From JAEYKI01 sp036679405 (GTDB lineage Bacteria; Bacillota; Clostridia; Christensenellales; Christensenellaceae), in the NCBI GenBank assembly GCA_036679405.1, contig JAVBVZ010000034.1, positions 124,001 to 188,000 on the forward strand: DNA of 64,000 nt, given 5' to 3'. Below the pieces are notes generated by a model that was given only the letters and a program-made list of their open reading frames with translations, ran no database searches and had not been told where the DNA came from. This document shows positions 8,448-17,531 of this stretch, piece by piece (position 1 is the first letter of the stretch; every line of letters starts with the position of its first letter). The translations under genes were made by a program, and so were the position numbers.

Positions 8448-9503
8448 TTAAGGTTCAATAAACATTTTGATATACTTTTGCTTATTTTTAATATATTCGT
8501 CAAATCCGCCGTCCAGTGCATTTTTCAAATCGACTTTACAGGAGACCAGGGGGGCCACATTCGCCCGCCCGTCCGAGAGCATTTGCAGCGCCGTTTCAAA
8601 ATGAACCGGATTATGCGCAACACCCCCGATCACCGTTCTTCCAAAATTGACGACTTTTTTAAAATCAAATTCCACATCTTTAAAAAACACGCTGAGAAGT
8701 GCAACTTTGCCGCCGGACTTGCAGGAATCAAACACGGTATTCAGCGCACCTGGATTTCCGGTTGCTTCCACAACAACATCCGCGCCGGATCCTCCAGTCA
8801 GCTCCATCACTCTTTTAACACAGTCTTCCTTCGCAACGTCGATAACAACATCCGCGCCCATTTCCCGGGCCGCATCCAGCCGAAGCTCTCTTCTCGCGGC
8901 CATGATCACGCGTTTCGCCCCCGCCGCTTTCGCAATCTGTATGCAGATAAGCCCTATGCCGCCCGCACCGTATATCACTACGTCATCGCCCATGGCGATA
9001 TCCGTCATTGAAAACGAATTGATGCAAAATCCAATCGGCTCGGCCATTGCTGCATGTTCCATCAAAACATTGTCCGGTATTTTAAAAACCTGCCTCGCAG
9101 GCATGACGCAGTATTCTTCAAAACCGCCATCCATATGCAGGCCTACGCAGCCTACATTTTTACATATATAATTTTTTCCCTGCCTGCAATTGTCGCATTC
9201 ACCGCAGGGCAATATGGGGTGCACCGCTACGCGTTCACCCTTAACAAAGCCGTCTACGCCGGCACCCGCTTCTTCAATATAACCTGAAAATTCATGCCCC
9301 AGCACGACCGGCGTCGTTTTTTTCGTAATCGGATGCGGCTTTGTCTGCGACATCCAGATCGGCCCGTACAAATATTCTTCAATATCCGTGCCGCATATAC
9401 CGGCGCACGCAATTTTAATGAGCACCTCATCCGGGCCCGGCCTGGGCACGTCAACTTCCTCCAGCCGCATATCTTTCGCTTTATAATACTTTAATGCCAA
9501 CAT
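8448..9503 (-). CDS. Zinc-dependent alcohol dehydrogenase (sorbitol/butanediol dehydrogenase-like)
   Basis: This 351-residue MDR enzyme has catalytic zinc ligands C37, H70 and E71 and structural-zinc cysteines C100, C103, C106 and C114, followed by a G-A-G-G-I-G-L Rossmann turn near 177. The start at 9503 is chosen because GGGGAGGG lies seven bases upstream; an ATG at 9554 lies inside the stem-loop after the binding-protein gene and has no ribosome binding site. It may oxidise the imported sugar or polyol, giving a lactone or ketose, as the first step of the operon's pathway. Family is certain, substrate is not. Confidence 0.87.
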   Translation of the reverse strand: MLALKYYKAKDMRLEEVDVPRPGPDEVLIKIACAGICGTDIEEYLYGPIWMSQTKPHPITKKTTPVVLGHEFSGYIEEAGAGVDGFVKGERVAVHPILPCGECDNCRQGKNYICKNVGCVGLHMDGGFEEYCVMPARQVFKIPDNVLMEHAAMAEPIGFCINSFSMTDIAMGDDVVIYGAGGIGLICIQIAKAAGAKRVIMAARRELRLDAAREMGADVVIDVAKEDCVKRVMELTGGSGADVVVEATGNPGALNTVFDSCKSGGKVALLSVFFKDVEFDFKKVVNFGRTVIGGVAHNPVHFETALQMLSDGRANVAPLVSCKVDLKNALDGGFDEYIKNKQKYIKMFIEP

Positions 9504-9535
9504 TACTAAGCCCTCCCCGTTAAACGGATAATGGT

Positions 9536-9566
9536 CTTGGGCGGAGGAAAACATCCTCCGCCCAAG
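9536..9566 (-). promoter_or_regulatory. Intercistronic stem-loop after the binding-protein gene
   Basis: A 13-bp perfect stem (CTTGGGCGGAGGA with TCCTCCGCCCAAG, loop AAACA) begins 11 bases after the binding-protein stop. No T-run follows on the minus strand, so it more likely protects the upstream mRNA or attenuates downstream expression than fully terminates. Confidence 0.6.
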
Positions 9567-9576
9567 TATGATTTGT

Positions 9577-10809
9577 TTAGAATCCCCAATCTGTAATATA
9601 GTTGGAAATATTGGAATAGATCAGCGGATCATCAATATTGCTCTGATCCACCACCGTATAGTTCACCTTGATCCAAATGTGGCCGTACTCTTCGGTCCTG
9701 TCAATCACTTCTGCAGGCGCCCAGCTGTCCGGAGGCGTCATGATATCCAGTTCGTCGACCGGCAGCGGCACCTGAATGTCTATATCTTCGGCCGTAATGA
9801 CATCCCCGGGTTTGGGCAGGGCATCCTCGCCGTTTTCCATGTACTGAAGCAGATAGTAGCCGGCAATCGCATTGTAGGCCAGAACCGGCTGATCAATCGC
9901 AAAGTCAACCACTCCGTCCGCAATGGCCGGATTGATCACATCGGCAGCGGTATCCATTCCGGCGCAAACGATGTGGTTTTCATCTCCCTGGGGATACGCC
10001 ATTCCTTCTCTTTCCAGCGCATTCACGATCCCGATGAAAGAAGACTGGCCGATCGCAACAATCGCGACCACGTCGTCCGTTGTCCTAAGCAGGTCTCCCG
10101 CTCTCTCCGTTGCCGTATCCACCATCATGTCCGTTTCAAATTCGCGCACGGTAAGGTCCGGATATTCGGCCATAACAGCTTTGATGGCATCCGCCCGCTC
10201 AACATGCTCCGGGTTTTCTATGTCACCCAGATCCAGCAGCACGGTTCCTTTCAGTTCTCCGCGCTGATCTTCCAGCGTTTCCACAACCCGCTGGCCCATA
10301 TAGGTGCAGGCGTCCACGCCGTCATAACTTACGCTGAAGATTGCTTCCGGCAAATAACCGGCTTCGTTATTGGTAATCGCAAGAACTTTTCCCGCATCCG
10401 CGATCGCTTTTAATCCAACGGACACTTCTTCACCGCTGAGCGGCGCGGCGATCACGGCATCCAGATCTTCATCATTTGCCCACGTCTGGCATATCTGGTT
10501 ATATTTCACCGTATCCCACTGCGCGTTTTCTACCACAACTTCGTTGCCCTTCGCTTCAAGATACCACTTGCCGCCCGCCGTGAACGGATCAAACCATGAA
10601 CATCCGGTCCAAAACGGCAGGATGCCGATGGTATAAGTTCCGGAAGACGCCGCGCTCTCCCCGGCAGATTCTTCCGCGCCGGTCTCCGCCGCCTCGGATG
10701 TAGCGGCTTCCTGGCTGGTCTGTGCAGGCTCTTCCGTTTCCGTTGAGCACGCGCAAAGACATACCGCGAAAGCCATTACAATGGCCAACATTAACGCAAT
10801 TTTTTTCAT
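9577..10809 (-). CDS. Sugar ABC transporter substrate-binding lipoprotein
   Basis: This 410-residue binding protein captures a sugar outside the cell for an RbsABC-type importer. The signal peptide has a charged start, a hydrophobic core and a lipobox ending L-C-A-C at about residue 21, followed by an acidic, Ser/Ala/Glu-rich linker to about residue 55. The mature part has periplasmic-binding-protein type 1 features (Y-T-I-G-I-L-P-F, then A-A-P-L-S-G-E-E, V-A-I-V-A-I-G-Q). It is longer than RbsB by roughly 100 residues. It follows the permease at 10867 by 57 bases and has GGAGGG before the ATG. A stem-loop follows. The C-terminal extension after about residue 360 is unusual for the family. 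Confidence 0.9.
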   Translation of the reverse strand: MKKIALMLAIVMAFAVCLCACSTETEEPAQTSQEAATSEAAETGAEESAGESAASSGTYTIGILPFWTGCSWFDPFTAGGKWYLEAKGNEVVVENAQWDTVKYNQICQTWANDEDLDAVIAAPLSGEEVSVGLKAIADAGKVLAITNNEAGYLPEAIFSVSYDGVDACTYMGQRVVETLEDQRGELKGTVLLDLGDIENPEHVERADAIKAVMAEYPDLTVREFETDMMVDTATERAGDLLRTTDDVVAIVAIGQSSFIGIVNALEREGMAYPQGDENHIVCAGMDTAADVINPAIADGVVDFAIDQPVLAYNAIAGYYLLQYMENGEDALPKPGDVITAEDIDIQVPLPVDELDIMTPPDSWAPAEVIDRTEEYGHIWIKVNYTVVDQSNIDDPLIYSNISNYITDWGF

Positions 10810-10837
10810 AATATCCCTCCTAGAATATTTGTATTTA

Positions 10838-10859
10838 TTACACGAGATCGTCCGTGTAA
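10838..10859 (-). promoter_or_regulatory. Small intercistronic stem-loop
   Basis: TTACACG (10838-10844) and CGTGTAA (10853-10859) form a 7-bp stem with an 8-base loop between the permease stop and the binding-protein start. It may mark a processing site that gives separate binding-protein mRNA. Confidence 0.35.
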
Positions 10860-10866
10860 ATCAAAT

Positions 10867-11871
10867 TCATTTTCTTAAAGCCGCTTCCGCTCTCTTAAGA
10901 GAATCTCTCGACAGTATCCGCGCCTTCAGCTTTGTCTGGTAGGTGTTCATAATGACGGACAGCGTCAGAATAATTCCGGTAATGCCTTCCCTCCATGTTG
11001 CGGGACTGTCCAGCATGGTAAGACCTATGCTTAAAATTCCAAGGAACAAAATGCCGCCGAATATTCCGCTCACCTTGCCCGAACCGCCGGCAATGGAAAC
11101 GCCGCCCAGTATCGCGCCCGCAAACGTCATAAATAAATCGGATTTGGCAAGGTCCATTGTCACGCAGTTCATGTACCCCGTGTACAGAAGGCCGGCCACC
11201 GCGGAAAAAGCTCCGCTTAAGACATATACCTTGATCAGCGTTTTGGGAACGCTGATCCCGCAGGTTTCCGCGGCCACGCTGTTGCTGCCCACCGCATAAA
11301 TCTGCCGGCCGAGCGTTGTTTTATTAAGAAGAAAAAACATCAGCGCCGTTGCCGCTATCAGCACGATCACCGCAATCGGTATACCGGTGTCGCCCACAAA
11401 TCCGCCGCCCGCCAAAAAATAATCTTCGGGCAGGGTATACAGCGTTTTCCGGCCGATGATGAGCATCAGACCATAAAACAGCACATAGGATCCCAGCGTC
11501 TGCAAGAACGGGTTGATTTTCAGTTTTGCAATCAAAAATCCGTTGTAGAACCCAACGCCTATGCCGATCAGTATGGCGATCACCACCAGCAAAAACCAGG
11601 GCAGACCGGGCAGCCATTGTCCGTTCAGCACGGCAACAAACGTAGCGGAGAAGCCCGCAATGGCACCTACCGACATATCAAAGTTACCGCTGATGAGCAC
11701 GATCGCCTGCGCATAAATCAGCATGCCCAGCAATGTAGCCGAATAAACCATGGAAATAATGTTTTTGGGCAGCAATAGTTTTGATTCTGCGCAGACAAAA
11801 ATAATGTAAAGTGCAATATTGATGATCCAAATAAGATTGTTTACACAGAACAGTTCTGCTTTCTTTTTCAT
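10867..11871 (-). CDS. Sugar ABC transporter permease (RbsC family)
   Basis: This 334-residue membrane protein has 8-10 hydrophobic segments and the conserved G-A-I-L-G-G-V-S-I-A-G-G-S-G segment near residue 257, where permeases of this family contact the ATPase. It would form a homodimeric channel with the ATPase encoded at 17532 and the binding protein at 9577. The ATG has GGAGGG six bases upstream and lies about 20 bases after the first C_GCAxxG_C_C gene. It is unusual that five kilobases of catabolic genes separate it from its ATPase. Confidence 0.9.
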   Translation of the reverse strand: MKKKAELFCVNNLIWIINIALYIIFVCAESKLLLPKNIISMVYSATLLGMLIYAQAIVLISGNFDMSVGAIAGFSATFVAVLNGQWLPGLPWFLLVVIAILIGIGVGFYNGFLIAKLKINPFLQTLGSYVLFYGLMLIIGRKTLYTLPEDYFLAGGGFVGDTGIPIAVIVLIAATALMFFLLNKTTLGRQIYAVGSNSVAAETCGISVPKTLIKVYVLSGAFSAVAGLLYTGYMNCVTMDLAKSDLFMTFAGAILGGVSIAGGSGKVSGIFGGILFLGILSIGLTMLDSPATWREGITGIILTLSVIMNTYQTKLKARILSRDSLKRAEAALRK

Positions 11872-11891
11872 GGGGAACCCTCCAAAATAGC

Positions 11892-12494
11892 TTATTTCAT
11901 TTCATTGGGCACCAGGTCATGGTCTTTAACCACCTGCTCCAGCGTCCTTGGATTGTTTAAAATATCCACAATATATCCGGCGCCTTTTCCCGCATACATG
12001 GAAATGGTGCACACACCTTCCGCCAAACATCCTCTTTCTTTTTCTTCTTTGGAAAAATCGGCTTTTGCTTCAGGATCCCATGAATCCCACCATTTCCCCC
12101 ATCTTTTCCACGTAACATCCCTGCAGGTCAGGCCACGGAATTCATTGATAAAATCCTGGGCCACGGTTTTACCTACATTGTCAAAAGCAATCCACCGGTT
12201 GTTCCGGTCTTTAAGCTGATCGGCCCTGCCAACATTGGAAGCCAGGCTGATTGCCACCGCAGCGCCGGTAAGCGCGCCGCAGTTGCCTTTTCCCATATTG
12301 GCGTGACCGCCCGAAAGCCCTACCACACTTTTGAAAATTGCCAATTCTGCTTCTTCGGAGCAAAGGGGAATCCCTTCTTCCCGAAAAGTATCCACAATAG
12401 CCGCAAAGGTCGATTGCGCGCATCCCCAATATTTACCCGTGTTTATAAATCCCAGTTGTGTCGCACGGTTTACAATTTTTTCTTTATCCAACAT
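11892..12494 (-). CDS. C_GCAxxG_C_C family protein (copy 1)
   Basis: This 200-residue cytoplasmic protein belongs to the C_GCAxxG_C_C family (PF09719), whose members have conserved cysteines suggesting redox or metal binding but no established reaction. Visible Cys positions are in Y-W-G-C-A, I-P-L-C-S, G-N-C-G-A-L-T-G, L-T-C-R-D and R-G-C-L-A-E-G-V-C. A paralogue lies directly upstream at 12512-13114. Their place between IlvD, an iron-sulfur dehydratase, and the sugar permease suggests a role in the pathway, for example redox support or a heteromeric enzyme, but this is inference. The ATG has AAAGGGGAAAG upstream. Confidence 0.8.
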   Translation of the reverse strand: MLDKEKIVNRATQLGFINTGKYWGCAQSTFAAIVDTFREEGIPLCSEEAELAIFKSVVGLSGGHANMGKGNCGALTGAAVAISLASNVGRADQLKDRNNRWIAFDNVGKTVAQDFINEFRGLTCRDVTWKRWGKWWDSWDPEAKADFSKEEKERGCLAEGVCTISMYAGKGAGYIVDILNNPRTLEQVVKDHDLVPNEMK

Positions 12495-12511
12495 AACAAC
12501 TTTCCCCTTTC

Positions 12512-13114
12512 TTATAAATCAATGGCCGGTTCGTGTTCTTTCCACACCCAGGAAAGATCCTCGTCCGGATTGTGTACAATATCCCAGATCGCTCCGGTCG
12601 CGAGACCAGCCGCCAGAGAAATTGTGCAGCCGGCAGGATTGCGGCACCCTTTTTTCTCGGCCATATGGAACAGCTCCTTGTTCCTTCCGGGATACTGGGA
12701 GTCAAATGCCATGCCGTACTTGCTTAACAGAATATCGCGGCAGATGATGGATCCGTATTTCTCCATAAATTTGTCGCCGATCTCATTTTTGATCTTATAG
12801 TAGGATATCCACCTGGTTTGCTTGCCGTTTTTTTCCTGTTCCTCCCGTCCTACGCCGGTCGCAAGGCTCAAAGCGAAGCTGGAACCGAAAACGGCTCCGC
12901 AGGTCCCTATATGCGTGTTGCCTGCGCCGCCCGTAAGGCCGATCACCGCTTTAAACAATTCATCCTGTACCTCGGGAGAGACCAGCTCCACCCCGTATTC
13001 CCGCAGTGCGTCCAATGTTGCCGACAGGGAACAATGCGCACATCCAACCAACGAATTCTGGTATTGAAACGCAAGTTCCTTTGCCCGGTTAATGCAATCT
13101 TCTCTCTTTCCCAT
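12512..13114 (-). CDS. C_GCAxxG_C_C family protein (copy 2)
   Basis: This 200-residue paralogue of the downstream gene shares G-L-T/S-G-G, C-G-A, C-R-D and a C-terminal G-C...C-T-I-S pattern with it. Additional cysteines are in L-V-G-C-A-H-C-S-L-S near residue 30. ATG at 13114 is chosen because GAGGAA lies six bases upstream; an in-frame TTG at 13135 would overlap it. The gene is 39 bases after IlvD in the operon. The tandem copies suggest a two-subunit assembly or recent duplication followed by divergence. Function unknown. Confidence 0.8.
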   Translation of the reverse strand: MGKREDCINRAKELAFQYQNSLVGCAHCSLSATLDALREYGVELVSPEVQDELFKAVIGLTGGAGNTHIGTCGAVFGSSFALSLATGVGREEQEKNGKQTRWISYYKIKNEIGDKFMEKYGSIICRDILLSKYGMAFDSQYPGRNKELFHMAEKKGCRNPAGCTISLAAGLATGAIWDIVHNPDEDLSWVWKEHEPAIDL

Positions 13115-13153
13115 TTTAAATTCCTCACTTTCCAAATTATTTTCATCCTTATA

Positions 13154-14818
13154 TCAAATTTTTTTGAAGACCGCCCCTTCGGCAGCCGACGATGCAAGTT
13201 TTGAATAATAGTACAAATATCCTTTTGTCGCTTTGGGTGCAGGCTCTCTCCACGCCTCTTTCCTCCGCGCAAGTTCGTCTTCTTCCAGATCAACTTTCAG
13301 CGTTTTTTTATAAATATCAAGTTCGATTATGTCTCCGTCTTCAAGCAGGGCAATAGGCCCGCCTTCCGCCGCCTCAGGAGATATGTGCCCGATTGCCGGG
13401 CCTCTTGTCGCACCCGAGAACCGCCCGTCCGTAATGATGGCCACATCTTTATCAAGCCCGATCCCCACCAGCGCGGAAGTCACGATCAGCATTTCCCGCA
13501 TTCCCGGGCCGCCCTTCGGCCCTTCATACCGTATGACAATCACATCTCCTTTGGTGATTTTCCCGGAAAAAATAGCATCCTGGGCTTCTTCTTCCGTATC
13601 AAACACACGGGCCGGGCCTTTATGCTTCCACATTTCGCTATGAACAGCCGTCCGTTTGACCACCGCACCTTCAGGCGCCAGATTCCCTTTCAGCACGGCA
13701 ATGCCGCCCATAGGGTGAAAGGCGCTTCCTGCTTCCCGGATCATATCCGCATCCAAAACGGCAGCCTGCTCAATTTGTTCTCCGATCGTCTTGCCGGATA
13801 CGGTTTTTTCATCGACATGCAAAAGCCCTGTGCCGAGAACCTGCTTCATCACTGCAAAAACGCCGCCCGCATAATAAAGGTCTTCCAAATGCCGCGGTCC
13901 GGCCGGGCTCATATTACATACATGGGGGACCGCGTCGCTTATTTCATTAAACCGCTCCAAATTCAGTTTGAAACCCGCTTCATGCGCTATGGCCGGCAAA
14001 TGCAGCGCCGTATTGGAAGAACCGCCCAGCGCCATATCCAGCACGATTGCATTGTCGATGCTTTTTTCCGTTATAATATCCAGCGGGCATACATTTTTTT
14101 CAACCAAGTCCATGATGCGCTTTCCGCTTTCCCGCGCAAGGCGCAGCCTGTCCGCAAACACGGCGGGGATGCTTCCATTGCCCGGCAGGGCGATCCCCAG
14201 CCCCTCCATGAGGCAGTTCATTGTATTAGCGGTAAACATTCCCGCGCATGACCCGCAGGTCGGACACCCGGCTTTTTCGATCTCACCTAACTGTTCGTCC
14301 CCGATCTGCCCGCTTGCATATTTTCCCTGGTATTCCCCTACCGTGCTGATGTCCACCGGGCTCCCGCGGTAAGCTCCTGCTAACATCGGTCCGCCGGAAA
14401 CCAGTATAGCCGGAATATTCAGCCGAAGAGCGCCCATCAGCATCCCGGGAATAATTTTGTCGCAATTCGGTATCAGCACCAAACCGTCCAGCCGGTGCGC
14501 CTCCGTCATGATCTCTACCGAATCGGCAATATGCTCCCGGCTGGCCAGCGGATATTTCATTCCCTGATGGCCCATTGCAATCCCGTCGCATATCCCTATG
14601 GTTGGAAATTCCACCGGCGTGCCGCCGCACATTAAAACGCCTTCCTTGACCGCCCTCGCAATATTGTTTAAGTGGATATGCCCCGGGACAATCTCATTGA
14701 ATGAATTCACAATTCCTATCATCGGTTTTTGTATATCTTCGTCCGCCAGACCCGTCGCCCGGATCAGAGCACGGTGCCACGCCCTGTACGGCCCTTTTTT
14801 AATGTCGTCGCTTCTCAC
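13154..14818 (-). CDS. ilvD: Dihydroxy-acid dehydratase, IlvD/Edd family
   Basis: This 554-residue iron-sulfur dehydratase removes water from a 2,3-dihydroxy acid to give a 2-keto-3-deoxy acid. Cluster cysteines are visible in G-I-C-D-G-I-A, I-P-N-C-D-K and T-C-G-S-C-A-G-M-F-T-A-N. Length is close to biosynthetic IlvD (about 555-570). The start is GTG at 14818 with TAAGGAG six bases upstream. It follows the MhpE-type aldolase by 10 bases. The surroundings are catabolic, with no other branched-chain amino-acid gene, so the likely substrate is a sugar acid or deoxy-sugar acid rather than the valine/isoleucine intermediate. That functional shift is inferred from context only. Confidence 0.88.
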   Translation of the reverse strand: MRSDDIKKGPYRAWHRALIRATGLADEDIQKPMIGIVNSFNEIVPGHIHLNNIARAVKEGVLMCGGTPVEFPTIGICDGIAMGHQGMKYPLASREHIADSVEIMTEAHRLDGLVLIPNCDKIIPGMLMGALRLNIPAILVSGGPMLAGAYRGSPVDISTVGEYQGKYASGQIGDEQLGEIEKAGCPTCGSCAGMFTANTMNCLMEGLGIALPGNGSIPAVFADRLRLARESGKRIMDLVEKNVCPLDIITEKSIDNAIVLDMALGGSSNTALHLPAIAHEAGFKLNLERFNEISDAVPHVCNMSPAGPRHLEDLYYAGGVFAVMKQVLGTGLLHVDEKTVSGKTIGEQIEQAAVLDADMIREAGSAFHPMGGIAVLKGNLAPEGAVVKRTAVHSEMWKHKGPARVFDTEEEAQDAIFSGKITKGDVIVIRYEGPKGGPGMREMLIVTSALVGIGLDKDVAIITDGRFSGATRGPAIGHISPEAAEGGPIALLEDGDIIELDIYKKTLKVDLEEDELARRKEAWREPAPKATKGYLYYYSKLASSAAEGAVFKKI

Positions 14819-14828
14819 TTTTTTCTCC

Positions 14829-15839
14829 TTACTCTGCCTTTTTGGACAGTTCATACGCAACGTCTATAATCATGTCTTCCTGTCCGCCCACCATTTTTCT
14901 TCTCCCCAGTTCAACCAATATATCCCGTGGGTTCAAATGAAAGCGTTCCGCGGCGCGCTTGGTATGCAACAAAAAGCTTGAATACACGCCCGCATATCCG
15001 ATCATCAAAGATGAGGTCGTTATGGAGGAATCCTTCGCAATATCCTTCATCTCCGCTTCGGCCACATCCATCAAGCGGTATATATCTACGCCGATATCAT
15101 ATCCGGCTTTATCCAGCACCGCCGCCAGCTCTTCGATCGGCGCGTTGCCCGCGCCCGCACCCAGTCCCCTGAGCGTACCGTCCAGATAAGTTGCGCCCGC
15201 TTTGATCGCGGCCAAATCATTTCCGATTGCAAGGCCGAAATTATTATGCGCATGAAACCCTACCGGCACCGAAACTCCTTTGACCACCGCAGATACGCGC
15301 TCTTCAACTTCATCCGGAAGCATGGTTCCCGCGGAATCCGCCACATAGACAATGTCCGCGCCGTAACTCTCAAAAAGCCTTGCCTGCTCCACCAGTTTTT
15401 CCACGCTGGCCATATGGGCCATCATTAAAAAACCAACCGCCGTCATATCCAGTTCCTTGGCCATACGGACATGCTGCTCTCCAACATCCGCTTCCGTAAT
15501 GTGCGTAGCTACACGAACCGTATTTGCGCCGCAGGACTTGGCCATTTTTAAATCTTCCACCGTGCCGATCCCCGGCAGAAGCAGTACCGTAAGATTTGAG
15601 TTTTTAACCACATCCCGGGCCGCCATGAGGCGCTGCCGGTCGCTGCACAGCCCCCATCCGTAATTCTGCGAAGAGCCGCTCAATCCGTCCCCGTGTGAAA
15701 TTTCAATAAAATCCACTCCGCTGTCCGCCAGCCCTTTGGCAATAGCGCGTGTCTTTTCCTCCGAATACTGGTGGGCAACCGCGTGGCTTCCGTCGCGCAG
15801 AGTGGTGTCCACCAGATAAATCCTCTTCTTTTGTTCCAT
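14829..15839 (-). CDS. mhpE: 4-hydroxy-2-oxovalerate aldolase (MhpE/DmpG/BphI type)
   Basis: This 336-residue pyruvate aldolase cleaves 4-hydroxy-2-oxopentanoate to pyruvate and acetaldehyde, and homologues accept related 4-hydroxy-2-oxo acids. The metal and catalytic motif V-D-T-T-L-R-D-G-S-H (D11, R15, D16) and the metal-binding G-F-H-A-H-N-N are present, and the C-terminal communication domain seen in DmpG-type enzymes is included. Its start overlaps the stop of the MhpF gene as TAATG, which fits the tight DmpG-DmpF complex that channels the aldehyde. No aromatic ring-cleavage gene is nearby, so the usual catechol meta-pathway is not the source of its substrate here. Confidence 0.93.
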   Translation of the reverse strand: MEQKKRIYLVDTTLRDGSHAVAHQYSEEKTRAIAKGLADSGVDFIEISHGDGLSGSSQNYGWGLCSDRQRLMAARDVVKNSNLTVLLLPGIGTVEDLKMAKSCGANTVRVATHITEADVGEQHVRMAKELDMTAVGFLMMAHMASVEKLVEQARLFESYGADIVYVADSAGTMLPDEVEERVSAVVKGVSVPVGFHAHNNFGLAIGNDLAAIKAGATYLDGTLRGLGAGAGNAPIEELAAVLDKAGYDIGVDIYRLMDVAEAEMKDIAKDSSITTSSLMIGYAGVYSSFLLHTKRAAERFHLNPRDILVELGRRKMVGGQEDMIIDVAYELSKKAE

Positions 15840-16714
15840 TACACTAACTCACCCGACTTTCTTTTGTTTTCGACCCATCTTTCGGCTGTCGCTACGGCCG
15901 CAGAGGTCATGATATCCAGATTTCCGGAATAGGGCGGCAGAAAATCCCCCTGCCCCTTCACCTGTACGATCACCGTCACCAGATCGTCCTGGATCAGCGG
16001 CGGAACGCGCAGCTGATATCCCGGCACATAATTTTGTATTGTTTTTACCATTTCCATCACGGAGGCTTTTATTTTTTCTTCATCCGGATGATCGACCTTC
16101 ACATAAATCGTATTGGTCATCATAATCGGCGGGTCGGCGGGATTCAGTATAATAATTGCCTTTCCCTTGCGCGCACCGCCTACTTTGCAGATCGCCGAAG
16201 CGGTTGTCTGCGTAAATTCGTCAATATTCTGCCGTGTTCCCGGACCCGCGCTTTTGCTGGCAATACACGCCACAATTTCCGCATATTTGGCGCCGGCTAC
16301 TCTGGAAACCGCGTAAACGATCGGCACGGTTGCCTGCCCGCCGCAGGTCACCAGATTCAGATTCGGCTCGTCCATCAGCAGATCCATATTCACGGCAGGC
16401 ACCACATACGGCCCGACCGCCGCGGGCGTCAGATCCAGCGCAAGCTTGCCCGCTTTTTTCAGCAGGGGCGCGTTATGCAGATGCGGGCCTGAACTTGTCG
16501 CGTCAAATACAATTTTTGTTTCTTTGTCTTCAAGCATCGGCTCAAGGCCGGTAATGCACGTATTTATGCCGCTTTCACGCGCAATACGGATTCCGTCGGA
16601 TTCCTGAATCCCCATCATCCACTTCAGCTCAAGCACCCGGCTGCGCTGAAGCTTCTTTAACAAATCGGTTCCTATATTCCCCGGGCCGATGATTGCAACC
16701 TTTACTTTATCCAA
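15839..16714 (-). CDS. mhpF: Acetaldehyde dehydrogenase (acylating), MhpF/DmpF/BphJ type
   Basis: This 291-residue enzyme converts a short aldehyde, NAD and CoA to acyl-CoA and NADH. The Rossmann motif I-G-P-G-N-I-G-T is at residues 9-16 and the catalytic cysteine is C124 in V-T-C-G-G-Q-A-T. It pairs with the aldolase whose start codon overlaps its stop, so the aldehyde would be passed inside the complex without release. Length is slightly below the usual 300-315. It lies 24 bases after the hydratase gene. The product would be acetyl-CoA if acetaldehyde is the intermediate. Confidence 0.93.
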   Translation of the reverse strand: MDKVKVAIIGPGNIGTDLLKKLQRSRVLELKWMMGIQESDGIRIARESGINTCITGLEPMLEDKETKIVFDATSSGPHLHNAPLLKKAGKLALDLTPAAVGPYVVPAVNMDLLMDEPNLNLVTCGGQATVPIVYAVSRVAGAKYAEIVACIASKSAGPGTRQNIDEFTQTTASAICKVGGARKGKAIIILNPADPPIMMTNTIYVKVDHPDEEKIKASVMEMVKTIQNYVPGYQLRVPPLIQDDLVTVIVQVKGQGDFLPPYSGNLDIMTSAAVATAERWVENKRKSGELV

Positions 16715-16738
16715 TGTAATTCCTCCCAGTTTTCTTAT

Positions 16739-17512
16739 TTAATCGAACTCAACTTCCACTTTTCCCATCCGGTCAAAATGCGCCACAAACCTGTCGCCTT
16801 TCTTTGCTTCGATCGCGGCGGCAAAAGCTCCGGAAAGGATGATCTCTCCCGCCTTTAAAGGCATGCCGAAACCGATGAGCTTGTTGGCAAGCCATGTAAC
16901 CGCACGCACAGGGTGCCCCATTACTTCTATGCCGCAGGCCGAATTGCACAATTCCCCGTTTTTCAGGTTGTACATCCCCAGGTTCGCAAGGTCAAAGTCC
17001 CTCATTTCAAAGGCATTGCTTGACACTACCAGTTTGCCTGCGGAAGCATTGTCGGCAATGGTATCCGGCAGCTTGATTTTCCAGTCGAGAATCCGGCTGT
17101 CCACAATTTCAAGCGCGGGTGCTATATAAGACACGGCGTCCACAACATCCGACTCAAGAACCACCGGACCCGGCAGATCCTTTTTGAGCACAAACGCGAT
17201 CTCGCATTCCACTTTTGGGCTGATCATCTTAGAAATATCAATACTTCCGCCGTTTTTGACCAGCATATCTTCCATCAGCGTGCCGTAATCCGGTTCATAA
17301 ACATTCAAAAGCCGTTGCATACCCAGGCTGGTAAGCCCAATTTTTTTGCCCACTACCCGGTGGCCTTCCGCCAGCATCCTTTTCAGATTGATCATCTGTA
17401 TCTGATAAGCTTCCTCGGTTCCAAGATCCGGCATCGATTCGGTCAGCGGCCCGATGCCTTCCGCACTTACAAGCGCCTCATACAAAGACCGGGCGGCTTT
17501 TTCTAAATTCAT
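16739..17512 (-). CDS. mhpD: 2-keto-4-pentenoate hydratase-like (MhpD/FAH-type)
   Basis: This 257-residue enzyme is related to 2-hydroxypenta-2,4-dienoate hydratase, which makes 4-hydroxy-2-oxovalerate, and belongs to the FAH-fold group that also includes 2-keto-3-deoxy-pentonate dehydratases. Metal-site features include V-E-C-E-I-A-F near residue 120 and E-I-V-D-S-R. ATG at 17512 is chosen: GGGGGTG lies nine bases upstream and the length is normal; longer frames would run into the ATPase gene. It is 19 bases after the ATPase stop. Without a ring-cleaving dioxygenase nearby, it may act on a keto-deoxy acid rather than on an aromatic degradation product. Confidence 0.85.
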   Translation of the reverse strand: MNLEKAARSLYEALVSAEGIGPLTESMPDLGTEEAYQIQMINLKRMLAEGHRVVGKKIGLTSLGMQRLLNVYEPDYGTLMEDMLVKNGGSIDISKMISPKVECEIAFVLKKDLPGPVVLESDVVDAVSYIAPALEIVDSRILDWKIKLPDTIADNASAGKLVVSSNAFEMRDFDLANLGMYNLKNGELCNSACGIEVMGHPVRAVTWLANKLIGFGMPLKAGEIILSGAFAAAIEAKKGDRFVAHFDRMGKVEVEFD

Positions 17513-17531
17513 TATTTCGTTCACCCCCATT

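Noticed and set aside
13154..14818. IlvD as part of branched-chain amino-acid biosynthesis
   Set aside because: No ilvB, ilvC, ilvE or leu genes are nearby and all operon partners are catabolic or transport genes, so a biosynthetic role is less likely although not excluded.
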